Assembly: GCA_017614315.1 (NCBI GenBank)
Contig: JAGACA010000006.1
Location: 124,001 to 188,000, forward strand
Direction: 5' to 3'
DNA from: Clostridia bacterium
GTDB taxonomy: Bacteria > Bacillota > Clostridia > Christensenellales > CAG-138
Length of the DNA: 64,000 bases
The notes beneath the pieces were generated by a model. That model saw only the letters and a program-made list of their open reading frames with translations, searched no databases and was not told where the DNA came from. Position numbers and translations under genes: made by a program. Numbering within the stretch: position 1 is the stretch's first letter; every line of letters starts with the position of its first letter. Positions 25,742-34,090 of the stretch are shown in pieces.

Positions 25742-27564
25742 TGGAAGTCCTCCTCATTCTTAACAGAGGGCAGCAAGCTGTAAACGATCAAGCTTATGAT
25801 CGCGATTATCACGAACACCAGTATACCTATGACCGATGCCTGATAATACCTGTTGCCGCTTCCTGTTGCGATCTTGAACAGCCACGTGATCAGAAGATCC
25901 GTATAACCTACGGCGATACCCGTCGACGATGCGGCGGTATTCAACGGGGTGCCGCCTGTTAACAGAAAGATGACGTTGAAGTTGTTCATATTTCCGGTGA
26001 AGCTCGTAAGGAGGTACGGACCCATGATGAACATCATGTACGGGAGCGTGATCTTGGAATACTGCTGCCAGCCGCTCGCGCCGTCGATCTTGGCCGATTC
26101 GTAAAGGTCGGCGGGGATGTTCATCAAAATACCGGTGGCGATCAGCATGAGGTAGGGGATACCTATCCAGATGTTGATTATGATGACCAGCACCCTTGCG
26201 AGCAAGCCGTTGTTCTTCGTATCGCCCCAGAAGTCGATCGCCTTTTTTATCCACCCCATATCCATCAGGAAGCCGTTCACGATACCGTTCTTTGCGAACA
26301 TCTTGCCGACGTACAGAAGGGATATGAACTGCGGTATGGCGATCGTCAGAACGAGGATCGTCCTCCAGACCTTCTTGAGGCGGATGCCCTTCTTGTTGAT
26401 CATGATAGCGACGAGCATTCCGAGGAAGTAGTTGGTGAACGTCGCGAAGAACGCCCATATCAGCGTCCAGGAGAGTATCTCGCCGAACGTAGCCGAATAG
26501 GAGCGCGCGCCGTCCGCGCTCTTCCACGAGAGCATCTCGTTGAAGTTGTCGAGTCCGACCCAAGTGAACAGGTTGTTCAGGCCGTCGTTCGTTCCGCTGT
26601 AATTGGTGAACGCGACGAGGATCATGAACACGATCGGCATTACGGTGAATACCAGTATTCCGAGAAGAGGCAGAGCAAGGAGCGTCTTGTGGAACTGATC
26701 GTCGACCATGGACTTCAGGTCGTCCTTGCCGCTCTTGAGCTTCTTGCCGGATTTGAGGATACCCTCGGCGATCTTGTTCTGCTTTACGTTGACACGCCAG
26801 GTGTAGATAAAGCCGATTATGAAGAATATCGTAAGAACGCCGTAAAGAAGGATCTTGAACGTATTGTCGTTATACGTGGTGACGTATGCGTCGAAGACCT
26901 CGCTGTATTCCTGCGTAGCGCCGGAAAGCTTGGTCATGTCGAGAGGCAGCTTGGAGATCCAGTTCGCGCCCCACAATACCATATAGCCTATGAATACGAT
27001 CTCAAAGACCAGGAAGAGGAGACCGCGGAGGATCTGACCCCTCGCGATGCAGCCGAAGCCCATAACGAGATAGGAGACCTTGGTCTTCCAATCGCCATGG
27101 ACGAATGTCTGCCAGATATCCTTGAACTCGTTGCCGATGGCTTTGAAGAAATTGACGATAGCGGATCCGATCTTCTTCAAAATATCGCCGACGGTCTTAT
27201 GCTTTTCTTTTTTGATCTCGATGCCGCTCGCGTCCGCCATCCTGTTGAAGCTCATCGTCCTCTTGAGCTCGTTGAGACCGAGGACGAGGAAGGCGAGGGA
27301 AACGGCGAGGAATACTATGCTTGCAAAAATGTACACGCCGTAGTCGATGCTGTCGCTGGTCGCGGCGGCATTGACGTTGTCACCGTAAAACAACTTGTTG
27401 AACCCCAGCATAATGGAACCCATGAAGCCGGGGGTCTCGCCTGACGAATCAAGACTTTTTACGATGAGGGGGACGGCTTTGTAGAAAAAGAACAAAGCAA
27501 CCACCAATGCCAAGGCCGCGCATACGAGCTTGACAATCGCAGGGGTCAGCCTTTTTTTGTACAT
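25738..27564 (-). CDS. Sugar ABC transporter permease (MalF/GanP type), extended N-terminus
   Basis: 608 residues, with an EAA loop ESAKIDGASGWQQYSKITLP in the C-terminal half. The transporter core begins near residue 290. Before it lie about 290 residues with several hydrophobic spans and a basic helical stretch (EIKKEKHKTVGDILKKIGS). The core could recognise maltodextrin or galacto-oligosaccharides; the family alone does not decide. Pairs with the MalG-type permease encoded immediately downstream. Confidence 0.93.
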   Translation of the reverse strand: MYKKRLTPAIVKLVCAALALVVALFFFYKAVPLIVKSLDSSGETPGFMGSIMLGFNKLFYGDNVNAAATSDSIDYGVYIFASIVFLAVSLAFLVLGLNELKRTMSFNRMADASGIEIKKEKHKTVGDILKKIGSAIVNFFKAIGNEFKDIWQTFVHGDWKTKVSYLVMGFGCIARGQILRGLLFLVFEIVFIGYMVLWGANWISKLPLDMTKLSGATQEYSEVFDAYVTTYNDNTFKILLYGVLTIFFIIGFIYTWRVNVKQNKIAEGILKSGKKLKSGKDDLKSMVDDQFHKTLLALPLLGILVFTVMPIVFMILVAFTNYSGTNDGLNNLFTWVGLDNFNEMLSWKSADGARSYSATFGEILSWTLIWAFFATFTNYFLGMLVAIMINKKGIRLKKVWRTILVLTIAIPQFISLLYVGKMFAKNGIVNGFLMDMGWIKKAIDFWGDTKNNGLLARVLVIIINIWIGIPYLMLIATGILMNIPADLYESAKIDGASGWQQYSKITLPYMMFIMGPYLLTSFTGNMNNFNVIFLLTGGTPLNTAASSTGIAVGYTDLLITWLFKIATGSGNRYYQASVIGILVFVIIAIISLIVYSLLPSVKNEEDFQ

Positions 27565-27654
27565 ATCTAACCCTCCTCAAAAACTGACTAAATTCAAAAA
27601 CGGATGTTTTTGACGAAAAAAGCCAATAAAAATTTATATATTTTTGATTTGGCT

Positions 27655-27692
27655 ATAAAAATGCGGTTGAGGCCTTTTGCGGCCCCAACCGC
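27655..27692 (-). terminator. Intercistronic hairpin between binding-protein and permease genes
   Basis: On the minus strand GCGGTTGGGGCC pairs with GGCCTCAACCGC (one G-U) around a GCAAAA loop and is followed by ATTTTT. As a partial terminator it would let the binding protein be made in excess over the permeases, a common arrangement. Confidence 0.75.
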
Positions 27693-27703
27693 CCGGTAAG
27701 AAC

Positions 27704-29302
27704 TTAGTTCTTTACGATTGTGATCGTCTTGGCGTCGAGATCGACGGTAATGGTGTAGTTACCGGCCTCAGCGAAGATGATGTTGTTGTCGCCGTTGTCG
27801 GCAGGATCAACGACCTTGAGGTACTCGGTGCCGACGGTGACCTGAGCATAACCGAGATCGGTGTCCCAGGTGGCGAGCTTGACGATACGGCCGCCCATGT
27901 AATCGGACTCGGGAACGTCAAGGGTGATCACGAGCTTGCCGTCGACTTCGGTGAGCTTGTAATCGGTGGAGGTGTTGTCCCAACCGCCCCAGGCGCCTAC
28001 GAAGATGTAGTCCTGAGCACCGAACATATCGAACAGAGCCTTGCACTTGTTCTCGTAGTTCTGGAGAACGCCCTTGAGAGCCTCTTCACCGTTGGCCTGC
28101 TTGACCTCCTCGGCGATGGTGGCAGCTACGCCCCACCATGCATCGGGGATCTGACCCTGAGGCTTGGAGTAAGGAGCCTGAGCGAGCAGAGCGGCGAGGC
28201 CGGGGTTCTGCTGGACGGCTTCGGAAGCCTGAACGACGCTGTTCGAGGGACCCCAAGACAGAGTCTCGAAGCGCTCCTTCTGGCACTGCTCACCGGTGAG
28301 GTACTGGGCGAGCTTGTGGATGGCGGCGCCCTTCTTGGCGTCGGTCTGGGGTTTGACACCAAGGAGCTTGCAGCCGTTGAAGGAACCGAGGTGATACTCC
28401 TTACCGTCTACGGTGAAGGAGGGCAGATCGGCAACGCCGAGGTTGTCACCGAGGAGATCCTTAGCGGCAGCGTAGTCCCAGGTACCGGAGACGACGATGG
28501 CGGCGTTGGACTCGAAGTTGGCAACGGAAGCGGCGTTTACATGGAAGTCGGACTTAACGAGCTTCTCAAGACCCTTTACGGCGATGAGACCGTTGGCGGA
28601 GTTCCAGGTATCGTTGACGTCAGTGAACTGACCGTCGCTGTCGGTTACCCACTCGGAGACGCAGCCGGTGCCGAAGAACCAGCTCGCGACATACCAACCG
28701 TTGGCGCAGTCAAAAGCGAAATACTTCTGAGCGGCTTCGCAGTCGGCGATGAGCTTCTCGAGGGAATCGATGTCCGCATCGGGGATGATGGACTTGTCAT
28801 AGTACATGAAGTAGCCGTTATCGGAAGTCATGGGGTAAGCATAGAGATCCTCACCCGCGGTAGCGGCGGCTACGACACCGGCGTCGTTGGCGGCCCTGAC
28901 GGTCTCGGCAGCCTTAACGCCGAGCTTGTCGAGAGCACCGGCCTGCACGAGGCGGGCGAACTGGTCCTGCGCGAAGCAGTAGATGTCGCCGCCGGCGGTA
29001 ACGTCGGTGATCATGTTGGTACCGGCATCAGCCTCGGATACGGGCTGAATGTTGGCATTGATGACAATACCATCGGTGTTGGTCTTGTTGAAGTCGTCGA
29101 TCTGTTTCTTGAACAGATCCTGAGCCGCGTCGGCGCACCATACTTTTACCTCGTAGGTGCCGGCAAGCTCGCCGGTGGAAGGCTGATCGTTTCCGCCGGG
29201 CTGCTTGGTCTCACCGGGATTGACGGGCTGATCGGGCTTCTTGCACGCGGCAAGGCCGACGACCAGGACGAGAACCAGCATGATTGCTAAAAACTTTTTC
29301 AT
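27704..29302 (-). CDS. Sugar-binding lipoprotein (MalE/GanS type) with extra C-terminal beta domain
   Basis: 532 residues. The signal peptide ends in the lipobox GLAAC (Cys about 20). A solute-binding region (about 48-420) with SWGPSNSVV and KLAQYLTGEQCQ motifs is MalE-like. The last ~108 residues (from about 425, IFVGAWGGWDNTS to GNYTITVDLDAKTITIVKN) look like a separate small beta domain resembling SusE/SusF-type starch-binding modules, which would add a second glycan contact. First gene of the importer set. Confidence 0.9.
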   Translation of the reverse strand: MKKFLAIMLVLVLVVGLAACKKPDQPVNPGETKQPGGNDQPSTGELAGTYEVKVWCADAAQDLFKKQIDDFNKTNTDGIVINANIQPVSEADAGTNMITDVTAGGDIYCFAQDQFARLVQAGALDKLGVKAAETVRAANDAGVVAAATAGEDLYAYPMTSDNGYFMYYDKSIIPDADIDSLEKLIADCEAAQKYFAFDCANGWYVASWFFGTGCVSEWVTDSDGQFTDVNDTWNSANGLIAVKGLEKLVKSDFHVNAASVANFESNAAIVVSGTWDYAAAKDLLGDNLGVADLPSFTVDGKEYHLGSFNGCKLLGVKPQTDAKKGAAIHKLAQYLTGEQCQKERFETLSWGPSNSVVQASEAVQQNPGLAALLAQAPYSKPQGQIPDAWWGVAATIAEEVKQANGEEALKGVLQNYENKCKALFDMFGAQDYIFVGAWGGWDNTSTDYKLTEVDGKLVITLDVPESDYMGGRIVKLATWDTDLGYAQVTVGTEYLKVVDPADNGDNNIIFAEAGNYTITVDLDAKTITIVKN

Positions 29303-29345
29303 GTTTCATCCTCCTATGATTGGATTCGTTTTGATATAAGGCAGC

Positions 29346-29373
29346 GGGTTTTTCGAGTTCTCTCAAAAAGCCC
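29346..29373 (-). promoter_or_regulatory. Hairpin in the leader of the binding-protein gene
   Basis: GGGTTTTTCGAG (29346-29357) and CTCAAAAAGCCC (29362-29373) pair over 12 positions with one mismatch and a wobble, in the transcribed leader between the promoter and the start codon. It may stabilise the mRNA or attenuate transcription; no T-run follows. Confidence 0.45.
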
Positions 29374-29391
29374 ATTTCCTTTCGACTATAA

Positions 29392-29420
29392 ATAATACTC
29401 CAACAGCAAATAAAAGTCAA
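29392..29420 (-). promoter_or_regulatory. Sigma-A promoter of the sugar ABC operon
   Basis: On the minus strand TTGACT (29420-29415), 17-base spacer, TATTAT (29397-29392). No clear LacI-type or catabolite-repressor palindrome was recognised beside it. Confidence 0.75.
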
Positions 29421-29523
29421 CAAAAAAGTTATATAATTTTTATTCTTTTGTGCTGTTTTTACGGTAAAAAAGTCTTTCGGGCCAAATGAGACGTTATATT
29501 TCTTTCACGGATCGGTTTTTCAT

Positions 29524-29557
29524 GAAAAAAACAAAAAGCGGGATGTTTTCCCGCTTT
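29524..29557 (-). terminator. Terminator of the galactanase/glycosyltransferase operon
   Basis: AAAGCGGGA / TCCCGCTTT stem with a 5-base loop, followed on the minus strand by TTGTTTTTTT. Confidence 0.9.
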
Positions 29558-29570
29558 GGCATTTGCTTTT

Positions 29571-30953
29571 TCAGTACACTCCGAAGCCCTTCATATACAT
29601 GACCGTGTATATGATGTAAACCACGGGAAGCAGTACGAACAGCACTGCGGTCTTCCATTCCTTGTCGCATTCGAGCCCGAACGCGGCGATAACGGGCACG
29701 GCCGCCGAAAGATACCGCACGGACGACAAAAGCCAAGTGCAGCCTACCGCGACCGCAAAATAGCAGAGGAAATAGGCCGTGTAGGACGCGGGCAGCTTCC
29801 GCGAGGAGCGGATCATGAAAGCGAGAGAGCCGAATATCGCGATAAGCTGCGGAAGCCAGAGCGCGCGGAAGGAGGTCTCGCCGTTCCTGTATGCGCCGAC
29901 CGCGTAGCTGAACACGTACCTCGGCGTATCGAAAAACGGACAGGAGCGCTGATACCAGTTCGACCATTGATACTCGAGGAATTTGAACGGATCGCCGTGC
30001 ACGGAATAGTTTATATAAAGGTAGACGAGCGTTCCCAAAGTCGATACCGCGAGCCCCGCGATGAGTAGAACGAGAGCCTTTCCCCATTTTTTCTTTTCTT
30101 TAACAAGCCCTATGATATGTGAAAGGCCGATGAGCGCGAGAGGGACGGCGCCGATCGCGCCGAGCGAGCGTGTAAAACCCGAGAGCGCGACGAAAACGCC
30201 CGACAGAAGGAAACGCTTCCTCTGCATGAAGAAGAACGCAGTCATCGTGAACAGAAGGAACAAGGGCTCGCTCATCGGCGAATTCATGAATATCGCGCCG
30301 GGAAGGAGCAGAGCGATGAACGCCGAAGCCCGAGCGCGCTTTTCGCCGAGCACGTCGTTGAGCGTCATATACGTCATCCCCGAAGCGCCGACCGTCGCAA
30401 GGGCGTTTATGATCTGCGCGGATATGAAGCTGTCCCGGGTCAAGAGATTGAACGCCCTTATCAGCACGGGAAGCATCGGGAAGAACACGATCAGCAGCTT
30501 GTCGTTCCCTTCCTTGACGTACCAGTTTTCGGCGATGGTCAGATAATGCCCCGCGTCGGTGTTCTGCTTCATCCATGCGTTCCGCCAGATGTATGCGGCG
30601 TCATACGAAGGATTGAGCCTCGAACAGATGAATATGCCGAGCAGCATCGTGACGGCGTGAATGCCGAACGCGCCGAGCATGACGAAGAAGACCCTTTTTG
30701 CGCTTATCCTGCCGGGCTCCGCGAATTCGGACTTTCCCGAAATGAGCGAAACGAGCTTCGGCGCGGAGACGATGAACACCGCGGCGAACAGCGCGAGCGA
30801 AACGAACGGAAGTATGAATTGCGCGGGCTTGTATTCCGACTGATGCTTTATGATGTAAAGCGTGAAAACGGCAAGCGCCGCGGCGGCCGCCGCGATCCTC
30901 AATATAAGGACGGCGGGGGAGAGTATTCTTTTTTTATTGTATTTCTGTTCCAT
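29571..30953 (-). CDS. Multi-span membrane glycosyltransferase (PIG-V-like)
   Basis: A 460-residue polytopic protein with about ten hydrophobic segments. The motif DAGHYLTIAENWY resembles the conserved DAxHY region of PIG-V-type mannosyltransferases (GT-C fold, lipid-linked sugar donors). Acceptor and sugar are unknown. Start 30953 (MEQKYNKKR) is chosen because the upstream frame is inside the galactanase 3' end; the two genes are four bases apart, so they are co-transcribed. Confidence 0.75.
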   Translation of the reverse strand: MEQKYNKKRILSPAVLILRIAAAAAALAVFTLYIIKHQSEYKPAQFILPFVSLALFAAVFIVSAPKLVSLISGKSEFAEPGRISAKRVFFVMLGAFGIHAVTMLLGIFICSRLNPSYDAAYIWRNAWMKQNTDAGHYLTIAENWYVKEGNDKLLIVFFPMLPVLIRAFNLLTRDSFISAQIINALATVGASGMTYMTLNDVLGEKRARASAFIALLLPGAIFMNSPMSEPLFLLFTMTAFFFMQRKRFLLSGVFVALSGFTRSLGAIGAVPLALIGLSHIIGLVKEKKKWGKALVLLIAGLAVSTLGTLVYLYINYSVHGDPFKFLEYQWSNWYQRSCPFFDTPRYVFSYAVGAYRNGETSFRALWLPQLIAIFGSLAFMIRSSRKLPASYTAYFLCYFAVAVGCTWLLSSVRYLSAAVPVIAAFGLECDKEWKTAVLFVLLPVVYIIYTVMYMKGFGVY

Positions 30954-30957
30954 ACGG

Positions 30958-32925
30958 TCAATTGTCGTGATTGAACTTGGCGTCGTCGATCTTGCCCCAG
31001 GCGCCCGCGCCGGCGCCGTGACACTTAACAAATATGCCCACTGTGACGGTCTGACCTTCGCCGACGACTATGCCGGTCACCCAGGCGGTATCCCATTCGT
31101 TATAATAGGTTATCTTGAGGGGCGCTCTGCCCGCCTCGACGCCGTCGACGAGCACGTAGATATAGATCTCGGTCTCGCCGCTGTCGCCGCCCATTATAGA
31201 CATGGAGAACTTATATGTTCCGGCTTCGAGCCCGGTAATATCCTGCTCGAGCGAGAAATCGACAGAATCCTCCGCCGCGCTCCAGAAGTGCATATGATAC
31301 TGACCGGAGAGCGAATCGGAGAGCTTCTTTTCAACGTACAGCTCGTTCTCGTGCCCGCGGTCGATCAGCCGCCAGGGATCGAGCTGCCCCGTCTCGAAGC
31401 TGTCGTTCATGACGAGGTTGTGCTCGACCATGTCGATCGTCAGCCTCGCGGCAAGTCCGCCTGCTTCGCCCTCGATCCTGTACTTCTTTACGCCGCCGGT
31501 CCTCATATTTGCGAGCTCTGCCTCGGTCACATTCCAGACGACGGGGAGCTCGGTCTTCGAATCGTCGTTCATGACGGCCTTGACCGTCCCGGGCAGTGTG
31601 ATCTCGCCGTAAAGATCGAACGAAAGGGTGATATCCTCGATCGCGTCGGCCTTGACGGGAACTTCGTTGCCGTATTTTACGAGATTGAACATTCGCAGTG
31701 ATTCAAGGGGCTTTCCGTCGGGACCGAACAGCGCCTGATTATCGACCGCCGATCCGCCGTAATATTTGCCGGCGTCGGGATCGTACGCTGCGGCGAATCT
31801 CGTCGCCCAGCCGGAGCCGTATTTTTCCCAAAGCTCGCTGTTCTCCTCCCATGAGTTCTGACCGACGGTGATCCATGCGCCCTCCCAATAGATGACGCCG
31901 ATGCCGTCGCGCATCCTGTTTACGACCGTATCGACAACGTCGCGGAACTCGTTGACCTGACCCTGAACGGTGAAGGGATACGGCTTTGTGAACGTGCCGC
32001 CCTCTCCGATCGTATTGCCGGAAAAGTCGGTATCCTCCTCCGTAAAGGCATACGAGGTCTCCATGACCATGACCTTTTTGCCATAGGTGATCGCGATGGA
32101 GTTGAGCACCTTCGCAAGGTTGTCGAGAGTGCCGTGCCAGAAGGGATAATACGAGGACGCGAAAACGTCGTAGTCGAGCTCGATCTCGGAAAGGGAGTGA
32201 GCGTACGCCATGTACGTGCCTGCCTTTTCGGGATTGGCGAAGTGCACGGCGACGAGGGCTTCGGGCAGCACCTCGCGTATGGCCTTCGAGCCGGCCTTGA
32301 AAATGTACTGCATGTTCTCCCATGTGTTTTCGCCCGCTATCGCGCCGTCGGTCTCGTTGCCGATCTGCACGAGCGCCACGTCGACCTTCGCGGCCTTGAG
32401 CTTTTCGAGGCTCTCCTTTACATAGCCGTATGTCGCGTCTCCCTTTTCCTCGGCTGTCATGTCCATCCACGCGCGGGGGGCGGTCTGCTTCCCGGGATCC
32501 GCCCAGAAATCGGAAAGATGGAAGTCGACGATGAGCCGCATACCGACCTTCGTCGCGCGCTTGCCGATCTCGACCGCGGCGTTTATATCGCAGTTGCCGC
32601 CGCCGAAACCGTTGCCGTTCTCATCGAACGGATCGTTCCAGACGCGAACGCGGATCGTGTTCACGCCGGACTTCGCCAACACCGTAAACAGATCGCATTC
32701 GTTCCCGTCGAAGTCATAATACTTGACGCCGCTCTTCTCCTGCGAGAGCACGGAGGATATGTCCATGCCGAGCATGAAATCGTCGGGGACGTTTTCGACC
32801 TTCTTGATGAAAACGGACGCTCCCTCTAGCTTTTCGGTCGGGATAAGGCTTTCGATCTTCGGAACGCACCCGAAGCACATCACGCCGATCATCAGCGCGG
32901 ATAAAAAACATACGGTCTTTTTCAT
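30958..32925 (-). CDS. GH53 endo-beta-1,4-galactanase lipoprotein
   Basis: Surface enzyme cutting beta-1,4-galactan side chains of pectin. The signal peptide ends in a lipobox with Cys20. The GH53 barrel spans about 48-400; the catalytic acids are expected at Glu191 in IGNETDG and Glu289 in METSYAF. A bacterial Ig-like segment (about 415-500, typical of sugar-hydrolase linkers) and a C-terminal CBM61-like beta-sandwich (about 505-655; NSFETGQLDPW, KIDDAKF) follow. CBM61 modules bind galactan, consistent with GH53. AGGAG precedes the start. Confidence 0.93.
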   Translation of the reverse strand: MKKTVCFLSALMIGVMCFGCVPKIESLIPTEKLEGASVFIKKVENVPDDFMLGMDISSVLSQEKSGVKYYDFDGNECDLFTVLAKSGVNTIRVRVWNDPFDENGNGFGGGNCDINAAVEIGKRATKVGMRLIVDFHLSDFWADPGKQTAPRAWMDMTAEEKGDATYGYVKESLEKLKAAKVDVALVQIGNETDGAIAGENTWENMQYIFKAGSKAIREVLPEALVAVHFANPEKAGTYMAYAHSLSEIELDYDVFASSYYPFWHGTLDNLAKVLNSIAITYGKKVMVMETSYAFTEEDTDFSGNTIGEGGTFTKPYPFTVQGQVNEFRDVVDTVVNRMRDGIGVIYWEGAWITVGQNSWEENSELWEKYGSGWATRFAAAYDPDAGKYYGGSAVDNQALFGPDGKPLESLRMFNLVKYGNEVPVKADAIEDITLSFDLYGEITLPGTVKAVMNDDSKTELPVVWNVTEAELANMRTGGVKKYRIEGEAGGLAARLTIDMVEHNLVMNDSFETGQLDPWRLIDRGHENELYVEKKLSDSLSGQYHMHFWSAAEDSVDFSLEQDITGLEAGTYKFSMSIMGGDSGETEIYIYVLVDGVEAGRAPLKITYYNEWDTAWVTGIVVGEGQTVTVGIFVKCHGAGAGAWGKIDDAKFNHDN

Positions 32926-32938
32926 AATTTCTCCTGTT

Positions 32939-33475
32939 TTACGGAAGTGAGAGTATTTTCTCCGCGACCTTGAGCGCGGCGTCGTCCTTTGAATCGTTCA
33001 TATCGCCGAGATGAGGCGAGGTTTTGGAAAAACACAGGTAATAAGTCTCCGCCTCGTCGTACACGGCGTACGAGGACGCGGCTCCGTTCAGAAGCCAGCC
33101 GTAGACCTCGCCGTTTATCACGGCGTCGCCGTCGGAAAGCTTATAGGGAAGGGGAACGAGGTATTCTGCGGAGGCTTCCATCTTGCTCCCGGGGATGATG
33201 TAGATATCCGCTTCGTCGTCCATGCCGAAGGTCATGTCCATGTAGGATACGTGACGAACCTTTACAGTGCGGAGACCCTTGGGGACGTCCTCCTTCAGCA
33301 CTGCCGCGAGCGCGGAATCGGAAACGCTTACCGTATCGAACATGACCGTGATCTTCTTCGTCCTCGGGGCGTCGGTCACAAGCATGAATATCCACGTCCA
33401 GATGAGCACGGAACCCAGCGCGCATAATATGTAGCGGTGGATATTCGAAAGTATGCGTTTGAATACGATCTTCAT
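32939..33475 (-). CDS. Membrane-anchored protein of unknown function
   Basis: 178 residues with one N-terminal membrane span (about 14-34) and an outside domain. Segments such as DEADIYIIPGSKMEASAEYLVPL resemble one lobe of a solute-binding protein, but I cannot assign a family. It overlaps the upstream gene by four bases and lies 13 bases before the galactanase, so it belongs to that operon. Confidence 0.72.
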   Translation of the reverse strand: MKIVFKRILSNIHRYILCALGSVLIWTWIFMLVTDAPRTKKITVMFDTVSVSDSALAAVLKEDVPKGLRTVKVRHVSYMDMTFGMDDEADIYIIPGSKMEASAEYLVPLPYKLSDGDAVINGEVYGWLLNGAASSYAVYDEAETYYLCFSKTSPHLGDMNDSKDDAALKVAEKILSLP

Positions 33476-33963
33476 GCCTCCACCTCGTACGCCGTGATGA
33501 AGCCGAATACGACCTTCACGCTGACCGCCTTTTCGGCGTCGAAAAGCTTTTTCTTTTTATCATAGATCTGAAGCGAGGAGATCCTTTCCTGCCCGGATAC
33601 GCCGACCTTCGTCATGGCGACGCCCTTCTTTATGAAAAGGCGTTCTTTCGTCAGCGTGAACCTTCCGGTCACGGTCTCCGCTTCGCCCTTCAGTATCGCA
33701 TCGACGTGATCCGAAGCGGCCTTTATATCTGATACGACGAATATCCTTAAGGTGAGATACACGAAGCTTCCCGCGATCGACGCGGCGATGGCGTACGGAA
33801 GCTTCTCGAAAGTCTCTGTCCTGTACGCCGAGGCGCAGAATACGGCGCAGACCGAAAGAGTTATCGCGAGCACGAGAAACGAAACGGCGTTCCATACGAT
33901 CCGTTTCTTTTTGAGATCAGCCGCCTCTCCGGCGCTGTAAAGTTCTATGATCCTTGTTTCCAT
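33472..33963 (-). CDS. Two-span membrane protein of unknown function
   Basis: 163 residues: a short N-terminus, two hydrophobic spans (about 25-45 and 55-76), then a beta-rich cytoplasmic-type domain (GRFTLTKERLFIKKG) that resembles bacterial PH-like domains. The family was not identified. First gene of the galactanase operon. The -10 element ends seven bases before the ATG and no ribosome site is present, so the message may be leaderless. Confidence 0.7.
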   Translation of the reverse strand: METRIIELYSAGEAADLKKKRIVWNAVSFLVLAITLSVCAVFCASAYRTETFEKLPYAIAASIAGSFVYLTLRIFVVSDIKAASDHVDAILKGEAETVTGRFTLTKERLFIKKGVAMTKVGVSGQERISSLQIYDKKKKLFDAEKAVSVKVVFGFITAYEVEA

Positions 33964-33969
33964 ATTTTG

Positions 33970-33997
33970 ATTATATCACAAGTTGAACTCAAGGCAA
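33970..33997 (-). promoter_or_regulatory. Promoter of the galactanase operon
   Basis: On the minus strand TTGCCT (33997-33992), 16-base spacer, TATAAT (33975-33970). The predicted RNA start coincides with the ATG at 33963. Confidence 0.6.
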
Positions 33998-34029
33998 GCG
34001 AAAAATCTTCCCGCCTGCGGTGCCCGATA

Positions 34030-34058
34030 TTGACATCGGCTGCAAATAAGGGTAAAAT
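34030..34058 (+). promoter_or_regulatory. Sigma-A promoter of the GH13 gene
   Basis: TTGACA at 34030-34035, 17-base spacer, TAAAAT at 34053-34058. Divergent from the galactanase operon promoter. Confidence 0.82.
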
Positions 34059-34090
34059 TATATATATTATCGTACTTACTGGGGGTTACC

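Noticed and set aside
27677-29290. 537-codon open frame opposite the sugar-binding lipoprotein gene
   Set aside because: Antisense of a highly biased gene with few stop-forming codons; no ribosome site, and the product is low-complexity Gly/Val/Leu/Asp.
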